A stretch of DNA of 64,000 nt, taken from Calcarisporiella thermophila CBS 279.70 (taxonomy: Eukaryota > Calcarisporiellomycota). A model generated the notes under the pieces. The model worked only from the letters and a program-made list of their open reading frames with translations. It did not search any database and was not told the origin of the DNA. This document shows, one piece after another, positions 48,201 through 58,677 of the stretch (within the stretch, counting starts at the first letter, position 1; every line of letters starts with the position of its first letter). Position numbers and translations under genes: made by a program. The stretch covers positions 283,807 to 347,806 of the forward strand of contig NW_027192195.1 in NCBI RefSeq assembly GCF_041956535.1, read 5' to 3'.

Positions 48201-50186
48201 CTACTTTGTTCCTGAAACCAACGCGTGTATCGATGGTTTATTTTTCTCGACGAAATGTGAGCACGGAAAAGAAACCGAATTTCTATTGGAGAGTGGATGC
48301 GAAGATAGCGTACATTTATTTACTACGGTATTCAAAAAATACTTAAAGTCAAATCTGCCAAATCATCCTATTCCCTCTGGTGAGTTAAATACTTTGTCCT
48401 GAGTATGATTCGATTTAATTATATTTTAACCTTATATCTAGTGTTTATACCTCTGAAGAAGATACCGCTTACTCCTCAAGGGAAAATTGACCAAGATGCA
48501 CTTCCCCTCCCTGATACTTTGTCCCCTATTTCAGTGTCAATTGTTCCTGCAATTCAAGAAATGTCACTGACAGAGCAGATCATCCACGATATTTGGGTTC
48601 ACCTGCTTCCAAATCCTCCCAGACCATATATATCTCCAGACCTAAATTTCTTTGATTTAGGAGGGGATTCGATCCTTGCGACCCGATTAATCCTAGAACT
48701 AAGAAAGTCACACTTCAAAAATGCGCCCCTGAATTTAATACTTCGTGAACCAACTATATCTGGAATGGCAAAAAAGCTAGAGAAACTAAATGATGCTGGC
48801 TCTGGATGTGTGGAAAATGGAAGTAAAGCCATCGCCGCTGCAACAACTTCAATAGACGAAGGATTTAGTGACCATCTGGCCAGAAATAGACCATTTACTG
48901 CGGAATATGACTATGCATCTGAAATACCTGCCTTGATTAAAAGATATTTGCCAACATGTATCCCATTCCCTGAATCAGAAAAATCGTACGGGAAGACCTA
49001 TTTTCTTACCGGAGTAACAGGCTTTCTTGGTATTTTCATTTTAGAAACACTTCTCAAGCTGGACCCTTCAAGTCGCGTCATATGCCTTGTGCGCTCTAAA
49101 ACTCGAGAGGCTGCCATGGAACGTATAATTCAGGCGGCACAATCGCACCTAGTCTGGGAAAAAGAAGAATTCACTGCGCGTGTTGAAGCCGTGTGTGGAG
49201 ATCTAGGATCAAAAAAACTCGGTCTTTCAGACACAGAGTGGCAACACCTTTCACGAGATGTTGATGCAATAGTACACAATGGTGCACTCGTCCATTGGGC
49301 TTATACATATAACCAACTTTATCCTGCGAATGTTGAGGGAACAATGTGGTGCCTAAAGCTTGCTCTGACTTGCCGAACAAAAACATTTACCTTTGTAAGC
49401 TCAACATCAATGCTTGACACTGAATTTTATATGCAGCTCAGCGAAGAAATTATTAAAAGAGGTGGGCGCGGAATTAGTGAGAAAGACGATTTGGAGGGAA
49501 GCCGAGTGGGTTTAAAGAGTGGCTATGGTCAAACAAAATGGGTTGCTGAAAAACTAATTATGGAAGCTTGTGCTCGTGGAATGCCCGCAGCAATAGTAAG
49601 ACCAGGCTATGTACTTGGAAATTCGAAGACCGGAGTCTGCAATACCGACAACTTTATCTGGCGTCTAGTAAAAGGTTGCGTAGAGCTGGGTGCTGTACCA
49701 GATATACCAGAAGCAGTAAATATGTGCCCGGTTGACTATGTGGTAAAATGTATCGCGAAAGTCGCCATACGACCTGCACACGAGTTTAAACCGGATGAAG
49801 TAGTATTTCAAGTTACTCACCCAGCGCCATCGTTTACATTCAATGATCTTTTTGACTTTCTTCCTCTCTACGGATATGAGGTAGAACAGCATGACTATGA
49901 TAAGTGGCGTAATATACTCTTGGAATATACCTTGCGATCAAAGGAAAATGCTTTGTTCCCTTTGTTACCGGTATTACTCGATGAATCTCGTTCAGCTAAC
50001 AAATCTCCTGAGATCGACAACACCAATACATACCGACTTCTTCAAGGGGAAAATTCGCCTCGGATGACCGTAGACCTTGTGGGATTATATTTGGCCTATA
50101 TGGTGAGAATAGGATATATGTCAAAGCCCAGTAAAAGCGGTCTTAAATGCCTTCCAGAATTACCAGAGATATATACATTGATGTAA
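36252..50186 (+). CDS. Trimodular nonribosomal peptide synthetase with terminal reductase domain
   Basis: It should assemble a tripeptide on carrier domains and release it by NAD(P)H reduction as an aldehyde or alcohol. The model is join(36252..36550,36617..37540,37600..39208,39292..39536,39600..41213,41315..43898,43975..44219,44286..45899,46000..47019,47085..48379,48442..50186), 4397 residues. Order: truncated C domain (1-250, no HHxxxDG lobe); A1 (255-725, FTSGTTGKPKG, TDYGPTE, NGKID); T1 (FFALGGDSI, about 773); E1 (830-1240, HHLAVD, EGHGRE); C2 (1285-1700, HHSIIDAW); A2 (1741-2205); T2; E2 (2312-2720, altered to AHPLVVD and ANSRE); C3 (2766-3200, HHSIIDGW); A3 (3234-3700). A second A-subdomain end (3726-3835, second GKID) then leads to T3 (DLGGDSI) and R (about 4003, TGVTGFLG; YGQTK near 4177). 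The part from 3726 resembles LYS2-type aminoadipate reductases. I see no cluster genes beside it. Domain calls are firm; the product is unknown. Confidence 0.92.
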
Positions 50187-50422
50187 TTGGCTATATTATA
50201 TTTAACGAAGGGGTGGAAATTCAATATTGTCAAGTGTCTTGATATACATATTATATTTGTCTTCTATGGTATTCATTTTGCCTACATTTTTCAATTTGGA
50301 GCAAAAGATAAATGACAATAGAATGACAACTATACGAATAACTAGATTTCTTGTTAATATATCTCTCACGCATTTGAAATTTTTAACCCTATAAAAGTCA
50401 TTGTGAGAAAAATATGCATTAG

Positions 50423-50764
50423 ATGTGTGCTTTAACCACTAGGGAGATTTCCGACGTATTTGGGATAAGCGACGACACTTTTTATAAATATTGTAGTCAG
50501 TAAGCACCCCGTTCTTCCATACCAAAAACAGGGCGACCATTCATTCTCACCGAGGGAGAAGAAAAAGACCTTGTTCGAAAGTTCAAACCTGGCATGTATG
50601 AGGATGTGGTCGGTGGTCTACGAAGATTCAAAGAGGTGTGCAACATATTCTTGTCTGGAATAGAAAAAGTTTTCAAGTGTGATAAGTGCACTACTAAAGA
50701 TGCGAGAATGACCTTATTATATAAAGTGCATCAGTTGGTCGAGCGAGATCAAGAATTAAGTTAG
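50423..50764 (+). pseudogene. Relic of a transposase-like helix-turn-helix protein
   Basis: One reading frame runs from an ATG at 50423 to a TAG at 50762-50764, broken by a single in-frame TAA at 50501. Before the stop, LTTREISDVFGISDDTFYKY has the look of a helix-turn-helix of pogo/psq-type DDE transposases or similar. After it comes KTGRPFILTEGEEKDLVRKF, the typical GRPxxLTxxEEexLV segment that follows such a domain. The catalytic part is missing; a short Cys-containing tail ends the frame. I read it as a decayed fragment of a DNA transposon next to the NRPS gene. A 32-base intron over the stop is too short and out of phase, so read-through by splicing is unlikely. Confidence 0.45.
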
Positions 50765-52389
50765 GTAAAAAGAAATACTATTACATAATTCCCAGAGATT
50801 AAACGCGGAATTATCATTTCCAAAGATTAATCAAAATGCGGCAATGGTTCAGATGTGGTGAGGATGTGCGTCACTTCCCAGAAAATTAGTTTACGTGATG
50901 CATCGTTAAGGGATTGTAAGTAATGGGTACCATATTAGAAAATAATCCTCAGATGATTGGAGCTGGAAATTAAGCGTGTATGCGGGTAGGGAAAGAATTC
51001 ATGTCGTGTCCCACTTAGGCTGAATAGAAAAGCAAATGTTACAATACTAGAATGTTAGATCTTAATTCTACGATGTTTATTTTGAGTAATGAATACACAA
51101 ACGCAACTAGAATCCAACCAATACCCAGAATTTGGTTGAGCTATTGGAGGGGATCAAACTGAAAGGTATTATGAAAAGAACAGAGACTACATCAAAATAT
51201 AAATAGGATATAATAAAAGCAGTTTGACATACCAATTGTTATTAAAATGGGGAAAATTTTGGAAACAGCATAATATGCTGTTTCCAATATAGCTTTTCTT
51301 CTATATTATAGAGCTTTATTTAATAAGTATCTAATGGGCTTATCTTTCAAGCCACCTATTAAATATTTCATATAATGGATTTTTTTACGCCTCAAAAAAG
51401 AAGGCAAATTATGTTCAGTTCCAGTCCCGATACAAGTGGTACCGATCTAGGGGAAATACAGCAGCTCCTTTGACACAGCCCACGTTGCTACAGAAAAAAC
51501 ATTCTAAGGGTGTTAGAAGCTCTTTCACCCTAATATTAACCATCCTCCGCATGTTCCTTAAACCTAAGCATCCTTACCATCGGTTTGATGATAATCAATG
51601 AAGAGCACTAACTCCTTCCTTAGAGGCCCAGTTCTATTGGGATTCTGAGTCAGAGGGCACCTTACTTATCTCATTATATTGTAATGATATTGAATACTAC
51701 AGTATTTGCGTCCATTGAAACAACCTATTGCATGGTATATATATATATGCAAAACTGTGTATGACTAATTAACTACTGGTATCTTGCACAGCATATCAAC
51801 GATGCCGATGTTATTGATGGAAACTGTGTCTACTTACAGATAGAGGTATATACTGTATATATAAAAGTTCGCCATTAAAATGGTCCAATCATTCAACCTT
51901 TTTCAGCTAGGTTTTGGCGAGGAATACATTTCCCATCTAAAACTACCGATATTTCGGCTAAGCAATTAAAATAGGATGCGCTCTAAATGTTTTGATTGCT
52001 GCGTTTCATTTCTTTTTCTTAGTCATCAATTAATTCTCACTATTGTCATTGAAAGAGAAAGAAGATGACAATGGATAAGTGATATGGAGACATAACTCTG
52101 TGAATATCTTCCAAGGACAATTTACCAGAATATCTATGTATATACTGATATTAGTGATGGTGTGATCTGTTTTTGCACCAACAAAGATTTGTAATGAAAA
52201 AGTTTTACCAATGATGTCAATTCCCGTCATACGATTTTCAATAAACCCAACCGGGAAAATCTTGGTGTTTAATTATTATTACTAAACTCTATTGGAAAAT
52301 CTCTATATATACAATGTTCCTGCGAAAAAGTCAAAATATTTTTCCTTTCCGTTTTGTCTTCCCCTCTTTCTACTGCAAGCAAAATCAAA
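50765..52389. other. AT-rich right flank of the NRPS gene
   Basis: No supported gene in about 1.6 kb. It contains a perfect-armed 29-base palindrome at 51259-51287. Composition matches the left flank. The last 120 bases should hold the ERG3 promoter. Confidence 0.5.
51259..51287. repeat. 29-base palindrome with 14-base perfect arms
   Basis: The arms TTGGAAACAGCATA and TATGCTGTTTCCAA pair perfectly around a single central base. With essentially no loop it would form a cruciform rather than an RNA hairpin, or serve as a dyad-symmetric protein site. It may also be joined ends of a decayed transposon. Confidence 0.75.
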
Positions 52390-53480
52390 ATGGACCTTGT
52401 TCTCGAGGCATTCGACGAGTACGTCCTGGATTCAGTGTACGCGCGTATTTTCCCTTTGACACTCGGGAATACGACCACAATTTCCTCGGAGCTGCTTCCC
52501 GTCATTAGCAGTGTTCCGAGAAACAACTTACTCAGACAATTCGCCTCGCTTTACCTAATTGTGACATTAGGTGGTTACTTCTTCTACTTCTTCTTTGCCA
52601 GCATCTCCTACTTCTTCTTCTATGATCATTCACTGAAGAAGCATCCAAAATTCCTCAAAAACCAAATGCAAAAGGAAATAAAACTCGCCTGTTCCTCTAT
52701 CCCAGTAATGTCACTCTACACAGTTCCGTGGTTTCTCTTTGAAGTGCGTGGATATTCTCGGCTCTACAACAGCGTAACTGAATATGGATTGTTTTACCTC
52801 TTCTTCACGATATTTGAGTTCCTCTTGTTCACCGACTTTGGAATTTACTGGATCCACCGCGCGTTGCACCACCGGCTTCTCTACGCTCGTCTTCATAAGC
52901 CTCATCACCGCTGGATAGGTAAGTGAAATCAAAACCGTTTGCGAATGTCGTAAGCTCTAGCGTTAAGCTTTTCATTTTGTTTGTTTTTCTAAATAGTGCC
53001 AACTCCCTTTGCTTCACACGCCTTCCATCCCCTTGACGGCTACCTGCAATCTCTCCCCTATCATATATTCGTATATATATTTCCCATGCACCGCCTACTC
53101 TATCTTGGCATGTTTATCTTCGTCAACTTTTGGACCATTATGATTCACGATGGTGAGAATGCTCGCTCTCTTTCTCTGGAGGTAGTAACAGTTCAGCTTA
53201 CTAACCTGTTATCTTACATATATTAGGTGAAATGTTAACGAATAACCCAGTCATCAACTCCAGCGCCCACCACACTATCCACCATCTCTACTTCAACTAT
53301 AACTATGGTCAATATAGTACTCTCTGGGATCGCGTCGGAAAGAGCCACCGTCTGCCTGCATATAAACAGACCGAGCGCCAAATTCTAGACGTGTGGGCAG
53401 ATCAGGTGAAAGGCATAGAGGCCAGCACTGAGTATGATCCTTCTGAGGAATACATAGAGAATACCAAAAAGATGGATTGA
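52390..53480 (+). CDS. ERG3: Sterol C-5 desaturase
   Basis: It introduces the C-5(6) double bond in late ergosterol synthesis at the ER membrane. The model is join(52390..52918,52997..53152,53227..53480), 312 residues. The three His boxes of the fatty acid hydroxylase superfamily are intact: HRALHH, HKPHH and HHTIHH. Signature stretches [28 protein letters not shown] and [17 protein letters not shown] are specific for C-5 rather than C-4 sterol oxidases. Hydrophobic segments around [20 protein letters not shown] and [13 protein letters not shown] anchor it. The start is the ATG at 52390; a longer open frame upstream has none. It neighbours the synthetase gene but has a housekeeping role, so the proximity is probably incidental. 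Confidence 0.95.
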
Positions 53481-54058
53481 GCGTCAGACACGCATTATTT
53501 CCCCTGTTTAGATACTTATAGCTATTGGCCTATTTAATATTTCTGCCTGATATTTTGTATTATTTATAGATCTTTCATCCGTTGTTGTCTTATTTATCTA
53601 TTTCTCTACCCCTTTTCTATTTTTGTAAATAATCTCCATCTTTGAAAACGAAATGCCGTCAAAGATGGGCAAATTTATTTTTTGAATTTTCAAATTTCGA
53701 AACTGGGGGGGTTTGAACTTGGATTTTATTTTTTTTCTTTTTTCGTCCAAACCCTTTTTCAAGATTCCAGCGGGAGATTCGGTTCGAGCGCGTTATTAGA
53801 AATCTATTGCAAGAGCCCTTTTAACCTAATCACTCAGTCTAACTAATACACGCAAAGTGTGCACATAAAAAAGTCTCCTCGTTTAAACCCCAATCGTCAT
53901 TGAGTTGATCCCTAAATAGATTCGGATTCACCATTTGGCGAATATCTCTGCGATTTTGTTGCAGTGATCTCTTATTCCTTTTTTCTTCATTTCTCTTCTA
54001 TTTATTCTACTTCCATTTTCCCGCTACAATTACTCCATCGCCTACTTTATAAAAAGCC
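53481..54058. other. Intergenic between ERG3 and the APSES factor gene
   Basis: It holds the 3' flank of ERG3 and the promoter of the APSES gene, with T-rich tracts just upstream of the start codon (53960-54010) and no coding potential. Confidence 0.55.
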
Positions 54059-56822
54059 ATGTCGGCATCTTACATATATACAGCTGTGTATTCGGGGGTA
54101 CCAGTCTATGAAATGATGGTTCGTGGGATCGCGGTCATGCGAAGACGATCGGACAGTTATCTTAACGCCACACAGATATTAAAGGTATAATGCTTGCTAA
54201 ATGGTGATGTTTTGTGAAAATGTATACTTTAGCATTGTTCTTCTTATAATCAGGTTGCAGGTATTGAAAAGGGAAGAAGGACAAAAATTCTAGAACGAGA
54301 GGTGCTGACTGGGGAGCATGAGAAGGTACAAGGGGGTTATGGGAAATATCAAGGAACATGGTAAATAAAAGAGAAGCTTAACTGTTGAGTGTTTTTTATT
54401 AACCCATTGACTGGCATCTGCATCCAGGATTCCCTACAAGCGGGGCCAGGAACTTGCCCAGAAGTACGGGGTACTCGATTTTCTTCGGCCCATTCTTGAG
54501 TACAATCCCTCCAATAGTACGCTAGCTGATCGCACACCCACCAAGGAAGAAGCCCTCCTTGCACAACGTAAGGCAATGTCTTTTTCAGTTTTAAACAATC
54601 AGTCTCAAAAATCCTTGCAGCCCCTGCTCCCTTCTTCTGGTATAACCGCAGTTTTGGATCAAGAACATATTTTTCATTGACCTCTCTAAATACTTCGTTG
54701 AACCTCTAGGTGCTGCGGCCCCAGCCTCGTCTCCCCTTAATTCCGCCCTGACTACGCCTGTGAACATGAACACTAACAAGTCGATCAACATGAACCGGTC
54801 GGGAGAGCCTCCACGTAAACGGTTCAAGGCCTCTATGGGAGGGGGCGATTTAGGGCCTTTTGGAGCCTCTCCGTCGGGAAAAGGAGGATCAGGGTTGAGT
54901 CATGGCATTGAACCCTCCGGGTTTTCCATTGATGAACCCGCCGCGACGAGTATCCAAGACCACCGTAGCCTGCTCATGAGCTTTTTCCTTAATGAGGACC
55001 CAAACCACGTACCCGCCCTTTTAACTGGCCTTCCTCCCTCCCTAGATATCAACCTCGTCATCGATGACCAGGGGCACACCGCAGTGCATTGGGCGGCCGC
55101 TTTGGCACGCCTCAAAATCCTGCAGATGCTCATCGACAGGGGTGCGAATTGGCATGTTGGAAACTACGCTGGGGAAACGCCCCTCATGCGTGCAGTCCTT
55201 GTGAGCAATAATTATGACATGCAGACGTTTGAGCAATTATTGCATATGCTGCAGGACACGGTTGCTATGACCGATCGCAGCAAACGCACCGTGCTGCATC
55301 ACATTGCCCTGACCGCTGCCATGAAGCAGCGCACCCAAGCGGCTCGCTACTATCTGCAGTGCCTGCTCCTCTGGCTCGGTCAGCAGAACAATCCCGAACT
55401 TTCGGATTTCGTTAATTTGCAGGACGAAAATGGAGACACAGCCCTCAATATTGCGGCGCGCTTTGGGGATTCCAATATTATCCAGCAGTTACTTGATGCA
55501 GGGGCTAACCGAATGATTGAGAATGGTTTTGGGATTAGGCCCATTGATTTCGGGGTCGGCGAGGACGAGAAGGACAAGGGAGAATCGGCTACTAGGGCTG
55601 ATGTAACCACCAAAGAGGGTGGTGCGAACGCGAAGGTAAGCGCCTCTTTAGACATTTCTCACTTATTATTTCTGAATTAACTCACTGGCGTTTCTGTTCC
55701 TTTCTTTTTCAGATCGAGGATACAAACGATGATGTGTTTTTAGCCTCTCAAAAGAAGGAACAGCCCACTCATTCCCAGTCTCCGCCTCTTCCGGCTTCGC
55801 AGGCCGATTCGATTGCAACTGAACTGATCACTCAACCCAGTTTCGACAACGATGTCAAACCAGCGGACGCAAGTCAAGAAGTAGGGGAGTCCGAACTACC
55901 CAGCACTGCTAAAAAGGCAAAGGAAGTAATGCAAGGTATGATATTTTCCAGCACTCTCTGCAATGATCCTCAACTCTAATAATGAAATCTTCGGTGATAC
56001 TAATACATTTTCCGCTCTACAATATTAGCACTCCAAGAAATCTTCGAGAATGTGGATCTCCAATTCACAGAAGAGATTAAATCACGTCAAACGGAACTCC
56101 AGAAGACCCAGGCAGAGCTACGACTTGCCACCAAGGAGCTAGCCGAGTCCCGTCGTCTCGTCCAGCAGCAAAGACAGGAGGTCGAGGAGCTTGATGCGGC
56201 ACAGCAACGCATCGTGAATTTGGAGCGGGCCATCGAAGAGGAAGGGGGCATTGTGCCTCCTCCCTATGGCTCCGTGGGAGGCGAGGAGGGAAACGCCGAG
56301 TTTGGATCAATGGTGGTAGGCCTGGAGAGTGCGGAGGACAAGGAGTGGAAGGATGAGGATCTGGATAAAGAGTTTTGGGTGCCAGCACGCGCCCCTGAAG
56401 ATGTCGAGATGCCGGACGCACGCGCTCCAACCTCTTCAACGGCCACCGCTACTTCCAGCGTCTTGGTGCCGAACAACACTTCGGGAGTGGATGTGAACGC
56501 GCGCATCGCTCAGCTGGAGCACGAGCTCTCCCAGCTTATAGCCCATGTTGCAGCGTATGAAACAATCAATGCCGAACTGGATTCTCAGGTGCTGCGATTG
56601 CAGCAACAGAACTCGGAGCGGGAGTTGAGGTGCCGCCGTTTGATTGCAGCTTGTTGCAATGTACGGATAGAGCAGGTTGATGATATGCTGCAGTCTCTAC
56701 TGCAAGCGGTGGAAAGCGATGGTGCCGAGCTAGACCTTGGAAGGGTGACCGGTTTCATGAGTAGAATGAAACAGCGGGACGTTTCATTCGTGGTTGGCGA
56801 GGGTATGCTAATGCAATCATGA
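54059..56822 (+). CDS. APSES/ankyrin transcription factor (Mbp1/Res-type, G1/S regulator)
   Basis: It is the predicted DNA-binding subunit of an MBF/SBF-like complex that drives G1/S genes. The model is join(54059..54184,54254..54360,54428..54567,54710..55635,55713..55935,56029..56822), 771 residues. The APSES (KilA-N) domain spans about 5-105: [20 protein letters not shown], then [13 protein letters not shown], then [20 protein letters not shown] and [19 protein letters not shown] basic PRKRFK patch near 160 may be a nuclear signal. Ankyrin repeats are visible at about 205-390 ([60 protein letters not shown]). The C-terminal third has a heptad-rich coiled coil beginning near [17 protein letters not shown]. 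This order is the standard Mbp1/Swi4/Res architecture. Splices through the DNA-binding domain are certain. Confidence 0.93.
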
Positions 56823-57660
56823 AAAAAAATGCATCCCTGGCCTTGCTTCTTCAATCATACTAGCAATTTCGTTTTATCATTTCATTTTTTTTTTTTAAAG
56901 GCTTTTCAATTTGCTTTTCTGTGTACACTTGTTTTATTTTCTGAAAAGATATTCACGACTTCTCATTCTTCACCTCTCCCTCACCTACTCCTTTCTTTTT
57001 CAAAATCTAACTGTTGTAGTTTTTTTTTCCTTGTTAGTTTTTATGATTTTCTGTATGGTTGTTTTTTTTTCTTATTAAAATTACTATTCAAAATCTGTCA
57101 ACGCTATTTTCAAATGTTTAATTCAACAATCGAGCGCGATACAAACCGAACCAATCTCGTGATTGGACCAGCTTTTTACGGCTTTATGAAATTGGATCCT
57201 TGAAAGTAGTACGAAGCTCCTTAAGTTTTAATATTATTCATTAAAACACGCCTGGGTAACGACTTGAAAAAGGCAGGCCGAACTCATTTAAGTCTCCGTG
57301 GGTATAGTTCAGTAGTCATGGTGGCGGTCGGTTTTTGATCACCCGCTGGAATGACCCTCTTTGCTATGTGGCTCTCGAAGATCAGGGGGAAACTTGCTAA
57401 GTTTGTACTTGAATCCTTTTCTAGAGTCAAGAGAGATAGGCGATGATTTACTCAATTGGATAGTGAAGGTAAGATGCCCTGCTCTTGCGAAATTTAGTAA
57501 ATAATTGAATACCTACAATGAATGATAAAAAAATTGGTTTGGATACATGCTAAATAAAGAGGGGTCGAGGACAAAAGAGGATCCAAAATGCTTCTGAGGA
57601 GTATACATAGAGATATAGAAAATAAAGAGGAACGGGCTATTCTAGAGAAGGTTGGCTCCT
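56823..57660. other. Intergenic between convergent genes; possible tRNA-like scar
   Basis: It contains T-rich 3' flank DNA up to about 57070. Near 57294-57360 lies a stretch that starts like a tRNA (TCCGTGGGTATAGTTCAGTAG) but cannot be closed into a cloverleaf and lacks a clear T arm. No protein gene is supported. Confidence 0.45.
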
Positions 57661-58018
57661 TTAATTTCTGCCCTGTCTTCTCCCCCCACCTTGTCTCTGA
57701 GCCACACCTTGTTGTCGTTGGGCTCCCTGTACTTGACGCCCGCGTCCAGCTTGCCCTTGCTGCCTCTGTGCACCTTGCTGCTGTTGCCTCTGTGCACCTT
57801 GCTGCTGTTGCCTCTGTGCACCTTGCTGCTGTTGCCTCTGTGCACCTTGCTGCTGTTGCCTCTGTGCACCTTGTTGCTGTTGCCTCTGTGCACCTTGTTG
57901 CTGTTGCCTCTGTGCACCCTGCTGCTGTTGCCTCTGTCCATTTTGCTGCTGCTGTCTCTGACCCTGTTCACCCTGACGGCCATTGCCTCCACCCTGTCGC
58001 TGCCTTTGTCTTCCCTGC

Positions 58019-58069
<51 letters not shown>

Positions 58070-58677
58070 CTTTGTACCCCCTGTTGTTGCTGCCTCTGAT
58101 CCTGTCTACCCTGACGGCCATTACCCTGCCTTCCATTGCCTCCGCCTTGCCTTTGATTGCCTCCTCCTTGTTGCCCATTGCCCCCTCCTTGTTGTCCATT
58201 GCCCACGATTCGGACATCAGCGCAATTGAGGTAGGGCTTTGCCGGCAACTCTGCAAGCCACCTGAAGCGCATAGTGCAACGCTCGCACGTTACACCCTGA
58301 GGCAGCTGCAGTTGGCGATTAAAGGTGCCGGTGGTCTTGGCGCAATCTTGCACCTGCAGTAGCGGCTGGAATTGGCCGTTGTCGCCGTTGGGGGAAAGCT
58401 CGAAGAAACACGGCCCATCGTGGGCAATCGTGATACGCCAGCTTACATCGAGTTGTTGACCTGCCTGCAGGGTGGTTTTGATCTGGCCGGGAGCAGTGCC
58501 TCCGCAGGGGAAGTCTTCCGTGGGACCCTCCGTGTTGATGAAATCGTTGGCCTCGCTGTCGCCCGGCTTAATACGAATCTCCGGGCTAAGCATGCGCCCG
58601 TGTGCGGAGACAAGGGAGGGGGCCAGCCCCAAGAAGAAAAGTGCGGCTGCAGATACAATCGAGCCCTTAGCAACCAT
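57661..58677 (-). CDS. Secreted LPMO-like protein with Gln-rich repeat tail
   Basis: It is a predicted extracellular copper protein of the lytic polysaccharide monooxygenase type. One exon encodes 338 residues. Residues 1-24 are a signal peptide ending LVSA, with cleavage before His25 (HGRMLSPEIR), so the mature protein starts with the His required for the copper brace. The domain has a FPCGGTAPGQ core, ITIAHDGPCFFEL with a candidate second copper His, and Cys at VQDCAK, TCERC and NCADVRIVG, the last the usual end of such domains. From about residue 165 the protein is a Gly/Gln/Arg/Asn-rich tail. It includes a Gln run and eight copies of an eight-residue QRQQQQGA unit. The AA family cannot be fixed by eye; chitin or wall glucan is a plausible substrate. 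A TATA box lies about 210 bases upstream. Confidence 0.8.
57761..57952 (-). repeat. 24-base coding tandem repeat, eight copies
   Basis: Eight tandem copies at 24-base spacing, the one nearest 57952 degenerate, encode the QRQQQQGA units in the tail of the LPMO-like protein. A separate CAG/CAA run at about 58017-58068 encodes the longest Gln tract. Near-identity of the copies suggests recent slippage or unequal exchange. Confidence 0.9.

Noticed and set aside
52390-53480. Assignment as C-4 sterol methyl oxidase (ERG25)
   Set aside because: The [12 protein letters not shown] and [11 protein letters not shown] motifs are those of C-5 desaturase; ERG25 lacks them.
57294-57360. tRNA-like beginning (TCCGTGGGTATAGTTCAGTAG)
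   Set aside because: No acceptor stem, no clear anticodon arm and no T arm can be closed; at most a scar of a tRNA or SINE.
57652-58362. Plus-strand Leu- or Val/Ala-rich frames across the LPMO-like gene
   Set aside because: They are complements of the Gln-coding repeats of the minus-strand gene, which has a signal peptide and real domain motifs.
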